This document shows positions 52,315 to 61,562 of a DNA stretch of 64,000 nt, in pieces. Position 1 is the stretch's first letter; each line of letters opens with the position of its first letter. The stretch is from Tenacibaculum piscium. Lineage in GTDB: Bacteria; Bacteroidota; Bacteroidia; Flavobacteriales; Flavobacteriaceae. The stretch is from the NCBI RefSeq assembly GCF_021390715.1, contig NZ_JAJGWT010000012.1, positions 1 through 64,000 of the forward strand, given 5' to 3'. Below the pieces are notes generated by a model. That model ran no database searches. It saw only the letters and a program-made list of their open reading frames with translations, and was not told where the DNA came from. Made by a program: the position numbers and the translations under genes.

Positions 52315-52491
52315 TTAAAACCCTGAACCTGGATTTTCAGGAGCATTTACAGGGCTTTGAGCTTGTGCTTTTTGCGGATTCAAAATTAAATACGTTCCTA
52401 AAGCCGTTAATGCGGTGTATTTTCCGTATTTACCGATTTTTTTCAAGGCTTCTTTACGGTCTATGTTTGACTCCTTATTAATTTCTTTCAT
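52315..52491 (-). CDS. Small exported-type protein (58 aa) linked to a T9SS cargo gene
   Basis: This short gene runs from ATG 52491 to TAA 52315. It has a basic N-terminus ('DRKEALKKIGKYGKY'), a hydrophobic stretch ('TALTALGTYLILNP') and 'QKAQAQS', which looks like an AxA cleavage site, then a short Pro/Gly tail ending PGSGF. The layout is that of a Tat- or Sec-type leader with almost no mature part; the Tat RR is replaced by RK. I recall similar small proteins in other Flavobacteriia. It lies 46 bp after the 1431-aa gene, same direction. Confidence 0.6.
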   Translation of the reverse strand: MKEINKESNIDRKEALKKIGKYGKYTALTALGTYLILNPQKAQAQSPVNAPENPGSGF

Positions 52492-52537
52492 CTTTTTTTA
52501 TTTTTAAAATTTCAACTATTTTGGATTAATTTTAATT

Positions 52538-55500
52538 TTATTGAATACTAATTTTTTTACTAATTTGAGTTGCTCCAGATTGCACTTTTACAATATAAAT
52601 TCCTGATGCTAAACTTGGTAACGAAACTATTTTTGTTGTACTTTTTATTTCTTCTCTGAATACTTGTTTTCCAATCATATTGTATAAAATAACCGTTGAT
52701 TTTTCTTCTAAACCACTTATAACAAGTGAATTATTAGCTTTATAAACACTCAATTTTGATTTTAAAACAATCGTATCAGGATTTAAGTTTGATGAAGTTT
52801 TCGTGTGTACATAAAAACGTCCTGAACCTCCAAAAACTGTCGCTTTATATTCGCCACCGTTGCTTAATTCCGTTACTTTATTCGTTTCTTTATCTTCTAA
52901 ATAAACGTTTAAATTTTCTGGTAAATTCATCGCTTTTGCTGAAAAAACAACTTCCCTAGCTTCCGAAGTTTTAATTCCTACTGGAATTATTGTTCCTGAA
53001 ATTTTTTCTTTATTTACACATTGTAACATAAAATCGGTATCGTTATAAGTTCCGTCTGCTAATTTAGTGTAAACACCCACTTTTGATTGTCCACCATCAA
53101 AATATCCTGCATCGTAACCAACATCTAAACCATCATTTGTGTTTGATAAATATTTAATTTGAGTAGTTTTACTAGTATTTCCTTTTGATTTTTCATCAGA
53201 AATTGTTAAGGCTACCGACGTTTGAACTGCTTGCCTTGAACTTGATGATTGTTGATGTAATAACATCGCGGGCGTAAAATTAACAACACCATTTGTCGTT
53301 GCCATTTGCACAAAAAATCCTTGTCCTGGTTTTAATCGACTTGGTGAACTTGTATTATTTACAACATCATAATTTTTTGTGGTATCATTCCAAAAATACA
53401 ATGCAGCATTCGTACTTTTTAAATTTGATGAATTTTCAGATAAAATACTATTTGCTCCACTATTAGCATTAAGATATGCCGTGTATGGATTCGAAATCAT
53501 TTCAAATGTATTATTTGCGTTTCCTGTTGCGATATATTGAACATTATCAGTAGTTATTGTTCCTGTAAAATCAACTGTTCCTGCCGTAGTTTTTTTGATG
53601 GCATACGCTTTTGCAGTATCAAAATTTCCCCACGATAACGTATTTTTATAATATGTCCAAGGAGCAGCATTTGCATTTTCATAAATTCCTAATCCTTTAT
53701 GATTCGGGTTTACCGTTCCGCTTACCAATGAACTATTTGTTACAAAAGATGCAACATCTTGCCCAACAACTGGCGAACCTACTAAGTTCCATTTGTCAGA
53801 AACATAACTTTTATAGGTTGCTTTTCCTGTTACAGAATTGGTAACTTTTAAACTTCCATAATTATTTACATCAGATTCAATGATTAAATTATCATTTGTA
53901 ATAATATTTTCAGCCGTTAAATTTGCCGATGGCGAAATTGTTAAACTTGCTGAATTTTCAATAGTAATATCTTTTGCACTTACACTATTTGAAATTACAG
54001 GATAATTTGTTACACCATTAAAAACAAACGCATTTAACGTATTTGTTGGAACGCCATTATTCCAGTTACTTGCTGTATTCCAAGAAGTATCAGTTGCTCC
54101 TGTCCAAGCAGTAGAAGTTATTGCTCCTGATAAAAACTCATACGCTCCTAAATCGATAACGCCGTTATAAACACGGTCATTTCCTGATAAATCTTTTGTT
54201 AAATTGCTTGGTAATTTACTATTTGAACCCGAATTTAAAGCACTTAAAGAAGTTGCTTGTAATTTAAAATCAGCATCTAAATTAGGATTTGTATTATTTG
54301 TATTTACCGTTCCTGTTAGGTTTGAAAAATTATCTTCATCAATTGAATTAGAAATTAAACTTCCTGCGATACTAACATAAGAATTATGTGGTTTATTTCC
54401 TATTGCTTTTGCGGTTGCTCCATTACTTTTATTTCCCCAAAAAATATTATTAGCAACTACGCCATTTAAAACTCCAGGATTTCTTCTTGATACTATTAAA
54501 CTAGCATACTCTCCTCCTCCAGTACCATTATTCATACTATTTACAAAAGTATTGTTAACAATAACAACACTTATTGTTCCTTGAGTCATTGACTCTATAT
54601 AACCATTACTACTTCCAATAGCTTTTTTTGTAAGATAATCTACTGTTTTATTGCTATCAAATAATGAGTTTGTTATTGATAAATTAATAGTATTTGCTGT
54701 ATTAATATAAGGAGAAACATGTAACGCTGAAGCTGATTGTGCTAAATTATTTTTAAAAACACATTTATCAATTGTATAAACAGCATCTGTAATTATTTCT
54801 TGATACGCATCATATTTTAACATAAGCCCAGCAGCAGATGGTGCTACGTTATTTTCAATAATAGTATTTCTCATCGTAAAGGCTCTTATTTTAAAAGCTT
54901 TAAAAATTCCAGCACCATAAGTATTATCTCCAGATGCAGCTACGAAATCTCCCTGACCATCAGAAATAATTAAACCATCTAACATGGTATTTTCTTTTGA
55001 TACTTCAACAACATGATAACTGTTTTCCGTTCTATTTGCTGCTGCAAAAGAAAGACCAGTATCATCATTGTTTAAATCTCCTGATAAAATGGTCGCATTA
55101 TCCGTATGAATTTTGGTCATATCTCTTTGTGATAATTGCGTTTCAGTTCCTGTAAAACCTCCGTAAACTTTTAACTTATCTTTATTGATATAAAAAGAAG
55201 TGTTTCTATTAGAGGCGTGAGGTGTATATGTTCCTTTTGCAATCCAAATTTCATCTCCATAAGCTCCTGCAGCATTTATTGCTCCTTGAATCGTAGAAAA
55301 AGCATTTGCCCAAGAACTACCATCGTTATTTCCGCCAGTTACATTTTTATTTACGTAAAAAGTTGTTGGGATAAATGAAAAATTTGCCGTAATATTAGTA
55401 TCCGAATTAATTGTTATATTTAATGGATTTGTAGTTCCCGTAGCATCGCCACTCCAACCTGTAAATTGATGATTTGCTGATGCTGGATTTGGGGTTAATG

Positions 55501-56833
55501 CAACAGCTGTAGCATAAGTATACGTACTATCTGCTGATATAGGATTGATCGTTATACTACCATCACCAACAACATTTGTTGTTAATTTTGGAAAACAAGT
55601 ATCACTATAAAAAGCCGTAGCATCTTTTAACCAAGATGCCGTTGGCGTAAAACCAGCATCAGGATTGATACAAACTAAATTAGCATTTGTTGTTGTATTT
55701 AATATTGTTAAATTAGTATTATTAGTATTCGCAACATTAAGTGTTATCACATTATTACTACTAATATTAAATGATGTTAATGCTTTATTTTCACTTATAT
55801 CTATATTTCCTGTAATTTGATTTGCACTACAATCAACAGTTGTTAAAGCGATGTTTCTACTTAAATCTAAACTTGTTAATTGATTATTTGAACAATTTAA
55901 AACTGTTACTTTCCTGAAAGCTTCAATTCCTGTTAAATCAGCAATATTTTTACCATTTACATTAATTGTTCCTATATAACTTGCTGCTTCTGAAACTTGT
56001 ATTTCTCCATCAAAATTAGTATCTACTAAATTTATTAATTCATTTTTAAAATTAGCATCAGGAATAGTTACTGTAGGATTGTATAAAGTACTAACCTCAG
56101 CTTGTGTTAAAATTCCATTGTAAACAGAAATATCATCCACAATATCTTCATAATTTCTACCAATATTTAAAGAAGAAGCCGTGTTAAACCCATAGCCATA
56201 AGGTGGTTGAGTTCCTCCAATATAAAAACTTTGTGTGTGTGCTTGTTGTGTTTCATGAACACCGTCTATATAAAAATCATATAAATAAGTTAATGTTCTG
56301 TAGTTAGATGCAATACTAGGTACATGTACTTCTAAATTCACAACAATATGATGCCAATTCCCATCATCAATAGTTCTTGTTGATGCTTTTGAAATAGCTA
56401 CCGTAGTTTTTGATTTTCCTGTTGCTTTATGATACCCTGAAATATGTGCTCCTATTTTACCATCTCTTAAAAAAACCATAGCAGTTCCATTATTTACGAT
56501 ATGTCTAGAAGTATTATCATTCGTACTTGTTTTCATCCAAAAACTAAATGATTTTTTTCTTGCTCCTCCAACAGGTGTCGCTGTTAATTGAGAATACGAA
56601 GTAGTAGGATAGTTACTAAATTGCACGGCATCATTTGGAACTCCGTGCCTATCTGGAACTAAAGTTACTGTTGATTGTGCTCCTTGCACTAAATCAACTC
56701 CGTTTTTAGTATCTGTTAAAGTTCCATTTACAAACTCATACGAACGCTCAAGATTGTTCTGAACAGGGTTCGTAATTTGTGAAAAAGTAATATTACTTAT
56801 AAAGAGTAATACTAAAAATAGTTTTGTTTTCAT
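52538..56833 (-). CDS. Large mosaic T9SS-secreted protein (LamG, EF-hand/LRR, InlB-like repeat, beta-helix)
   Basis: This 1431-aa exported protein starts with a signal peptide (1-18, 'ITFS-Q'). Next come a LamG/concanavalin-like domain (about 25-245), an EF-hand-like loop 'DTNFDGEIQVSEA' with short leucine-rich repeats (about 255-375), a divergent InlB-type domain (about 415-485), a right-handed beta-helix (about 490-905, 'NDGSSWANAFSTIQGAINAA'), further beta domains, and a type A T9SS sorting domain at the end ('VILYNMIGKQVFREEIKS', 'LASGIYIVKVQSG', 'KKISIQ'). It should be attached to or released from the cell surface. An adhesin or polysaccharide-binding role is likely; no catalytic residues are evident. 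Confidence 0.85.
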   Translation of the reverse strand: MKTKLFLVLLFISNITFSQITNPVQNNLERSYEFVNGTLTDTKNGVDLVQGAQSTVTLVPDRHGVPNDAVQFSNYPTTSYSQLTATPVGGARKKSFSFWMKTSTNDNTSRHIVNNGTAMVFLRDGKIGAHISGYHKATGKSKTTVAISKASTRTIDDGNWHHIVVNLEVHVPSIASNYRTLTYLYDFYIDGVHETQQAHTQSFYIGGTQPPYGYGFNTASSLNIGRNYEDIVDDISVYNGILTQAEVSTLYNPTVTIPDANFKNELINLVDTNFDGEIQVSEAASYIGTINVNGKNIADLTGIEAFRKVTVLNCSNNQLTSLDLSRNIALTTVDCSANQITGNIDISENKALTSFNISSNNVITLNVANTNNTNLTILNTTTNANLVCINPDAGFTPTASWLKDATAFYSDTCFPKLTTNVVGDGSITINPISADSTYTYATAVALTPNPASANHQFTGWSGDATGTTNPLNITINSDTNITANFSFIPTTFYVNKNVTGGNNDGSSWANAFSTIQGAINAAGAYGDEIWIAKGTYTPHASNRNTSFYINKDKLKVYGGFTGTETQLSQRDMTKIHTDNATILSGDLNNDDTGLSFAAANRTENSYHVVEVSKENTMLDGLIISDGQGDFVAASGDNTYGAGIFKAFKIRAFTMRNTIIENNVAPSAAGLMLKYDAYQEIITDAVYTIDKCVFKNNLAQSASALHVSPYINTANTINLSITNSLFDSNKTVDYLTKKAIGSSNGYIESMTQGTISVVIVNNTFVNSMNNGTGGGEYASLIVSRRNPGVLNGVVANNIFWGNKSNGATAKAIGNKPHNSYVSIAGSLISNSIDEDNFSNLTGTVNTNNTNPNLDADFKLQATSLSALNSGSNSKLPSNLTKDLSGNDRVYNGVIDLGAYEFLSGAITSTAWTGATDTSWNTASNWNNGVPTNTLNAFVFNGVTNYPVISNSVSAKDITIENSASLTISPSANLTAENIITNDNLIIESDVNNYGSLKVTNSVTGKATYKSYVSDKWNLVGSPVVGQDVASFVTNSSLVSGTVNPNHKGLGIYENANAAPWTYYKNTLSWGNFDTAKAYAIKKTTAGTVDFTGTITTDNVQYIATGNANNTFEMISNPYTAYLNANSGANSILSENSSNLKSTNAALYFWNDTTKNYDVVNNTSSPSRLKPGQGFFVQMATTNGVVNFTPAMLLHQQSSSSRQAVQTSVALTISDEKSKGNTSKTTQIKYLSNTNDGLDVGYDAGYFDGGQSKVGVYTKLADGTYNDTDFMLQCVNKEKISGTIIPVGIKTSEAREVVFSAKAMNLPENLNVYLEDKETNKVTELSNGGEYKATVFGGSGRFYVHTKTSSNLNPDTIVLKSKLSVYKANNSLVISGLEEKSTVILYNMIGKQVFREEIKSTTKIVSLPSLASGIYIVKVQSGATQISKKISIQ

Positions 56834-56973
56834 AGTTAAATAATTTAAATTCTTACAACAAAACTACTTTAATTGTTGTTTTCAGCAGTCTCATAAAAAA
56901 TTTATACATATCAAAATCAAGTAATTAAACTTCTATTTGTGTCAAAACCTTTTAATAGTGTCATCTTACAGAA

Positions 56974-57007
56974 ATAGCAACTTTTTTTAATATTTTTAAG
57001 TTGCTAT
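56974..57007. promoter_or_regulatory. 10-bp inverted repeat upstream of the hybrid kinase gene
   Basis: ATAGCAACTT at 56974-56983 and AAGTTGCTAT at 56998-57007 are perfect inverted copies with a 14-bp AT-only spacer. It lies 46 bp before the kinase start in the divergent gap with the T9SS gene, so it may be an operator for the kinase's own AraC domain or a leader hairpin. Confidence 0.45.
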
Positions 57008-57053
57008 CTTTTATATTTGATTAAATATTTAAATAGCATTTTAATTTATTTTT

Positions 57054-57290
57054 ATGAAATTATATACTAGTTTAGTAAATATTGGTGTTGAAAAAGTTAG
57101 TTCTGTCAAAGAAAAAAAGCGGGTACGCGTTCTTAATTTAGCTAGTTATATTTCTTCTATTGATGCTATTTTCTTTTTATTTTTTGATTATTTAACTAAT
57201 TCTTTAAATACAGAAAAAACAATTACGTTACTTTTTGAGATAACAATTTATATCGCTATTGTTTTTTTTTCAACACAAAGGATACTCTAA
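57054..57290 (+). pseudogene. N-terminal membrane part of the hybrid kinase, cut off by a frameshift
   Basis: This 78-aa frame has an ATG start (57054), a short cytosolic N-terminus and two hydrophobic stretches ('AIFFLFFDYLT', 'LLFEITIYIAIVFF'), then stops at 57288-57290. The next gene (57259) starts only at a TTG and opens inside a membrane domain, overlapping this frame by 32 nt. A run of nine T at 57262-57270 lies in the overlap; with eight T the two frames would join as '...IVFFQHKGYSKIS...'. It is therefore best read as the first part of one gene. A sequencing error, a real mutation or phase variation are all possible. Confidence 0.7.
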
Positions 57291-59187
57291 AATATCCAGA
57301 ATCATTTTTACATTAAGTGTTTTTTCAGTACTCTTTTATCATTGTAATTATGCTTTTATAGGGTATTATGGCGAATATCAATATATTGTAATTCCATTGT
57401 TTACACTTTTCTTTTTTGATAATAAGTACATTCATTATGGATCCTTAATTCTATCTGTAATGGCTTTTTACCTGCCTAATCTTTATTGGAAGTTATATCC
57501 TGATCAATATTTTGGTTATCTAAATGCGTTGGTATTATTTTTGGGAGTTTTTCTGATTGTTCAATTTTTCAAAAAATTAAATAACAAAAACGAACGATTA
57601 CTTGAAATTGAAAAAAATAAGGTTTTAGAAGATAAAGTTTTATTAGAAGAGCAACAAATAGCATTAAAAGAATTAGAGCAATTTAAATCTCATTTTTTTG
57701 TAAATCTTTCACACGAAATACGCACGCCTTTAACGCTTATAAAAGGCTATGCTTCTCACATTGTTTTTAAAAATGATGATACCGAGAATAAGCAAATGAT
57801 GGAAAAAATACAACATCAAACACAATATATTCAGAATATTGTAGATAACATTTTAGATTTAAGTAAACTAGAAGAAAATAAATTAGTTTTAAATACAAAA
57901 TTTGTTTCGGTATCACTTTTGATAACTAAATTATATACCGATTATCAGGTTTTGTTTCAAAAGAAAGATATTTCATTTGAAATTTCTCAAGAAATACCCC
58001 AAATAAGCATCCAAATAGATGAAGAATTATTTACCAGTTCAGTAAATAATTTACTACATAATGCTTTGAAGTTTACTCCAAAAAACGGAAACGTTCGCAT
58101 TAATATTATTTATGATAAAAATTTATCTATTGAAATTATAGATACTGGAATTGGTATTCCTACGGAAGATATCGCTAAAATTTTCACTCGATTTTATCAA
58201 TCTAAAAATCATATTACAAAAAGTCAAGGAAGTGGTATTGGCTTATCATTTACAAAAAATCTGCTAGAAGCACACGGGTTTTTATTAGATGTAACAAGTA
58301 TTCCTGAAAAAGAAACTATTTTTAAAATAACGATTCCAACTATTTTTATTCAAGAAAGTGTACCAAATGACGATATATTGCTCATCGAACATAATAAAAA
58401 CAATGAAAATTTCAAACATAATAATAATAATAATAATAATAGCTCTTTAAAAGTTAGTCCAAAAAGCAAAAAATCTATTTTAATTGTGGAAGACAATGAA
58501 GATATGCGCGATTATTTAAAGTTAGTTTTAAAAAAACACACTATAACCGAAGCCACCAACGGACAAGAAGCTTTAGAAATTTTAAAAACCGCCACTTTTA
58601 ACACAATTATTACCGATTATATGATGCCTGTAATGGACGGTTTGGAATTTGTAAAAGCAGTAAAAAAACGAGGTTTAAAAACGCCCATAATAGTTATAAC
58701 TGCTAGAAAAGATGACACAGGAAAATTAAATATGCTCCGTTTAGGTATTGATGATTATATAACAAAACCTTTTCTAGAGGAACAATTACGTATTACCATA
58801 ACACGTTCTATCGCTTTATATGACCAAATTAATGTACTTGAAGCTAAAATAGCTCCAGAAGACAAAATGTTTTTAGAAGATAATTCACTTATTTTTGATA
58901 AACAGTTAAAAAACTATATTTGGGATAATATTGAAAATAAGAATTTTGGTGTCGATGATTTGGCTAGCTTAATGAATTTATCAAGAAGTAGTGTTTTTCG
59001 AAAAACAAAGCTTATTTTGGGGCAAACTCCCAATGAAGTAATTAACGAAGCACGACTTCAAAAAGCACGGGTTCTTTTAGATGAAAATCCAAGTATCCGT
59101 AAAAAAGAACTAGCCGATGCAGTGGGTGTTTACAATGCCACTTATTTTTATAAAAAACTAGAAGAACGCTTTTTTATAGAAAATTAA
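57259..59187 (+). CDS. Hybrid two-component sensor kinase / response regulator with AraC HTH (frameshifted N-terminus)
   Basis: This 642-aa frame carries membrane segments (about 10-110) and a coiled coil, then HisKA with 'FFVNLSHEIRTPLTLIKGY' (His near residue 152) and HATPase with 'NNLLHNALKFTPKNG', 'DTGIGIP' and 'GSGIGLSFTKN'. After a poly-Asn linker, a receiver domain follows ('ILIVEDNEDMRDYLKL', phospho-Asp in 'TDYMMPVMDG', Lys in 'YITKPF') and a C-terminal AraC HTH. All signalling steps are in one chain, as often seen in Bacteroidota. The TTG start is an artefact of the frameshift in the 9-T run; see the fragment at 57054. Confidence 0.82.
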   Translation: MFFFQHKGYSKISRIIFTLSVFSVLFYHCNYAFIGYYGEYQYIVIPLFTLFFFDNKYIHYGSLILSVMAFYLPNLYWKLYPDQYFGYLNALVLFLGVFLIVQFFKKLNNKNERLLEIEKNKVLEDKVLLEEQQIALKELEQFKSHFFVNLSHEIRTPLTLIKGYASHIVFKNDDTENKQMMEKIQHQTQYIQNIVDNILDLSKLEENKLVLNTKFVSVSLLITKLYTDYQVLFQKKDISFEISQEIPQISIQIDEELFTSSVNNLLHNALKFTPKNGNVRINIIYDKNLSIEIIDTGIGIPTEDIAKIFTRFYQSKNHITKSQGSGIGLSFTKNLLEAHGFLLDVTSIPEKETIFKITIPTIFIQESVPNDDILLIEHNKNNENFKHNNNNNNNSSLKVSPKSKKSILIVEDNEDMRDYLKLVLKKHTITEATNGQEALEILKTATFNTIITDYMMPVMDGLEFVKAVKKRGLKTPIIVITARKDDTGKLNMLRLGIDDYITKPFLEEQLRITITRSIALYDQINVLEAKIAPEDKMFLEDNSLIFDKQLKNYIWDNIENKNFGVDDLASLMNLSRSSVFRKTKLILGQTPNEVINEARLQKARVLLDENPSIRKKELADAVGVYNATYFYKKLEERFFIEN

Positions 59188-59207
59188 GCACTGATTTATA
59201 ATACTTT

Positions 59208-60002
59208 TTAGGCTAACAAATCATCGTAAATAAACGTATATTTTAAATGATTTTGTACTTTTTTAGAGTTGATAATTTTATATTTTAATGGTAAGGAATC
59301 ATCAAAAATTGGTGATTCTTTTTGCATTGTTTTTCGTGCATTTATATAATATTCTTCACGTGTAGGATGATGATTTGAACAGGCATTAAAAGTTTCATTC
59401 CAAGCATTTTGAACAATTATTTCGGTTATAATATTGATACAATCTTGTTGATGAATCATATTTACAAACCCTTTTGGATACGGAATTTTCTTATTTTGAA
59501 ACCAATTTCCTGCTTGTCGTTCTTGCCCGAATAATCCTGCAAAACGGAGTATTGTGGTATCAAAATGATTGTTTTCTTTAAAAGAATTTTCAATTTCGAC
59601 TAAAGGAGAATTTAGTGTTTGTTCTTTTTCGTCCATCGATTTATTTAAACTCGGATACACAGAAGTTGAACTAATAAAAATCACTTTTTGAATGCTTGAT
59701 TTTTCAATTTGTTGGATAAAATTTTGAAATCCTGCCACATTTTTTGAAGTAATTGCGACAATAAGTATTTCAGAAGTCAAAAATTTCTGAATATTTTCAT
59801 CAGAATTATTATTAAATTCTTCTTTAAGATTATTATCTAAATTATCAATATCAATTAAAAAAGGCGAAATTCCTGTATCTTTTAAAATTGGGAGTTTATC
59901 CAACGAGGTTGTTGAACCTTTCACAATAAACCCTTTATTTATCAAAGATAATGCTAAAGGTTTTCCAAGCCAACCACACCCTAAAATACTTGTGTTTTTC
60001 AT
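59208..60002 (-). CDS. YeeZ-like NAD(P)-binding epimerase/dehydratase
   Basis: This is a 264-aa protein from ATG 60002 ('MKNTSILGCGWLGKPLA'); the longer frame from 60044 adds residues of low quality. The Rossmann motif GCGWLG (residues 8-13) and 'VIFISSTSVYPSL' (Ser and Tyr near the active site) fit the extended SDR YeeZ group. The Tyr-x3-Lys motif of true SDRs is not clearly present, as is usual for YeeZ. The substrate is unknown. It lies divergent to the flavoprotein at 60115. Confidence 0.78.
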   Translation of the reverse strand: MKNTSILGCGWLGKPLALSLINKGFIVKGSTTSLDKLPILKDTGISPFLIDIDNLDNNLKEEFNNNSDENIQKFLTSEILIVAITSKNVAGFQNFIQQIEKSSIQKVIFISSTSVYPSLNKSMDEKEQTLNSPLVEIENSFKENNHFDTTILRFAGLFGQERQAGNWFQNKKIPYPKGFVNMIHQQDCINIITEIIVQNAWNETFNACSNHHPTREEYYINARKTMQKESPIFDDSLPLKYKIINSKKVQNHLKYTFIYDDLLA

Positions 60003-60114
60003 TTTAATACTATTAATTCCGAAATATATTTTTTCATCATGCAAATATCTACTAAAAAAACGAAATATATTTTTCTATTTATTATTTTGATAAAACAAAT
60101 AGTAATTTTGCCAA

Positions 60115-61329
60115 ATGAAAAAATCAATAGCCATTATTGGCGGAGGTGCTTCGGCACTTTTTGCCAGTGCATTTTTAGATACAACTAAATTTAACGTTAC
60201 TATTTATGAGCAAAAAAAATCGGTAGGACGCAAATTTTTAGTCGCTGGTGATGGTGGTTTCAATCTTAGCCACGGCGAAAATATCAATAAGATGATTGGC
60301 AAGTATACACCCGATTTTTTTCTTAAAAACGCTTTATTACATTTTTCAAATGATGATTTACGAGATTGGTTATTAGAATTAAAAATCCCGACTTTTAAGG
60401 GAAGTAGCAACCGAATTTATCCTGAAAAAGGTATAAAACCGATTACTGTTTTATCAAAAATAAAACAATTTTCTGCGGATAAAGGCGTTCAATTTTTATG
60501 TGATTATAAGTGGAAAGGTTGGAATATTACTAATGATTTGATTTTTACGCATCAAAATAAAGAGTGTATTATTTCAGCCGATTATACTATTTTTTCGATG
60601 GGAGGCGGAAGTTGGAAAATTACAGGTTCTGATGGAAATTGGAAACCTATTTTTGAAAATAAAAATATTAAAACACATCCTTTTTTACCTGCAAATTGTG
60701 CTTATAAAATTCCATGGAAATCCGATTTTATTTTAAAAAATGAAGGAAAACCTTTAAAAAATATCGCACTTTCTTCTTCGGATAAAACCCAGAAAGGAGA
60801 ACTGGTCATCACCAAATTTGGCTTGGAAGGAAATGCAATTTACGCCCTAAGCCCACAAATACAAACGCAACTTTCAAACATTTCAACTAATTTATCTAAG
60901 AAAAAAGCTAATATTTTCATCGATTTAAAACCGATGTTTACTTTAGAAGAAATCTTCAAAAAAATAAATACATCAAATTATAGCATTACTGATATTCTTA
61001 AAAAAGTCTTGAAGTTAAGCTCCGTTCAAATTGATTTAGTAAAAACTATTTTATCTAAAGAAGAATATCTAAATAAACAAATTTTATCACAAAAAATAAA
61101 AGCCTTGCCACTTATTATAGAGGATTCTGCACAATTAGATGAAGCGATTTCTACAACTGGCGGAATTGCTTTAGAAGAAGTTGATGAAAATTTTGAACTT
61201 CATCAACTTAAAAATACTTTTTGCATCGGTGAAATGCTCGATTGGAACGCTCCAACTGGCGGTTATTTATTGCAAGGCTGTTTTAGTATGGGCGTTTTTG
61301 TTGCTGATTACCTAAATGATAAAAAATAA
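60115..61329 (+). CDS. HI0933-like FAD-dependent oxidoreductase (TIGR03862-type flavoprotein)
   Basis: This 404-aa protein has an N-terminal dinucleotide-binding motif 'IIGGGASALFASAFL', the family block 'VGRKFLVAGDGGFNLSHG' (about 37-54), 'YPEKGIKPITVL' and the C-terminal FAD motif 'ISTTGGIALEEVDEN', then 'DWNAPTGGYLLQGCFSMG'. This fits the HI0933/YhiN flavoprotein family, of unknown substrate, here the shorter proteobacterial/Bacteroidota TIGR03862 form. A MITE-like element begins 9 bp after the stop. Confidence 0.85.
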   Translation: MKKSIAIIGGGASALFASAFLDTTKFNVTIYEQKKSVGRKFLVAGDGGFNLSHGENINKMIGKYTPDFFLKNALLHFSNDDLRDWLLELKIPTFKGSSNRIYPEKGIKPITVLSKIKQFSADKGVQFLCDYKWKGWNITNDLIFTHQNKECIISADYTIFSMGGGSWKITGSDGNWKPIFENKNIKTHPFLPANCAYKIPWKSDFILKNEGKPLKNIALSSSDKTQKGELVITKFGLEGNAIYALSPQIQTQLSNISTNLSKKKANIFIDLKPMFTLEEIFKKINTSNYSITDILKKVLKLSSVQIDLVKTILSKEEYLNKQILSQKIKALPLIIEDSAQLDEAISTTGGIALEEVDENFELHQLKNTFCIGEMLDWNAPTGGYLLQGCFSMGVFVADYLNDKK

Positions 61330-61337
61330 TAAATTTT

Positions 61338-61559
61338 AGAGCCTGTTTAAAAATTAAATAAACTGTCAGTTCGAGTGTTTTTTTTCCTTCAAAAAAATTG
61401 CATCGAGAACTTTTTTAGTCATCAAAATCACTCGAATTGACAAGAATTATCAAAAAAAGCTAAAAATACAGCAAATCTATCAACCTGAAAATAAATTCAG
61501 GTTGATAGATTCTATTTCTTATTTTCTGTCTTTTTTCAGATGAAATTTAAACAGATTCT
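61338..61559. mobile_element. MITE-like element with terminal inverted repeats (copy 2)
   Basis: This roughly 222-bp gene-free element starts AGAGCCTGTTTAAAAATTAA and ends ATTTAAACAGATTCTT. It shares its ends and the inner AACCTGAA...TTCAGGTTGA hairpin with the element at 34692. It also holds an AGTTCGAGTG/CACTCGAATT inverted pair (about 61368-61440). It sits exactly in the gap between two convergent genes, 9 bp from one stop and 3 bp from the other. Confidence 0.7.
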
Positions 61560-61562
61560 TAA

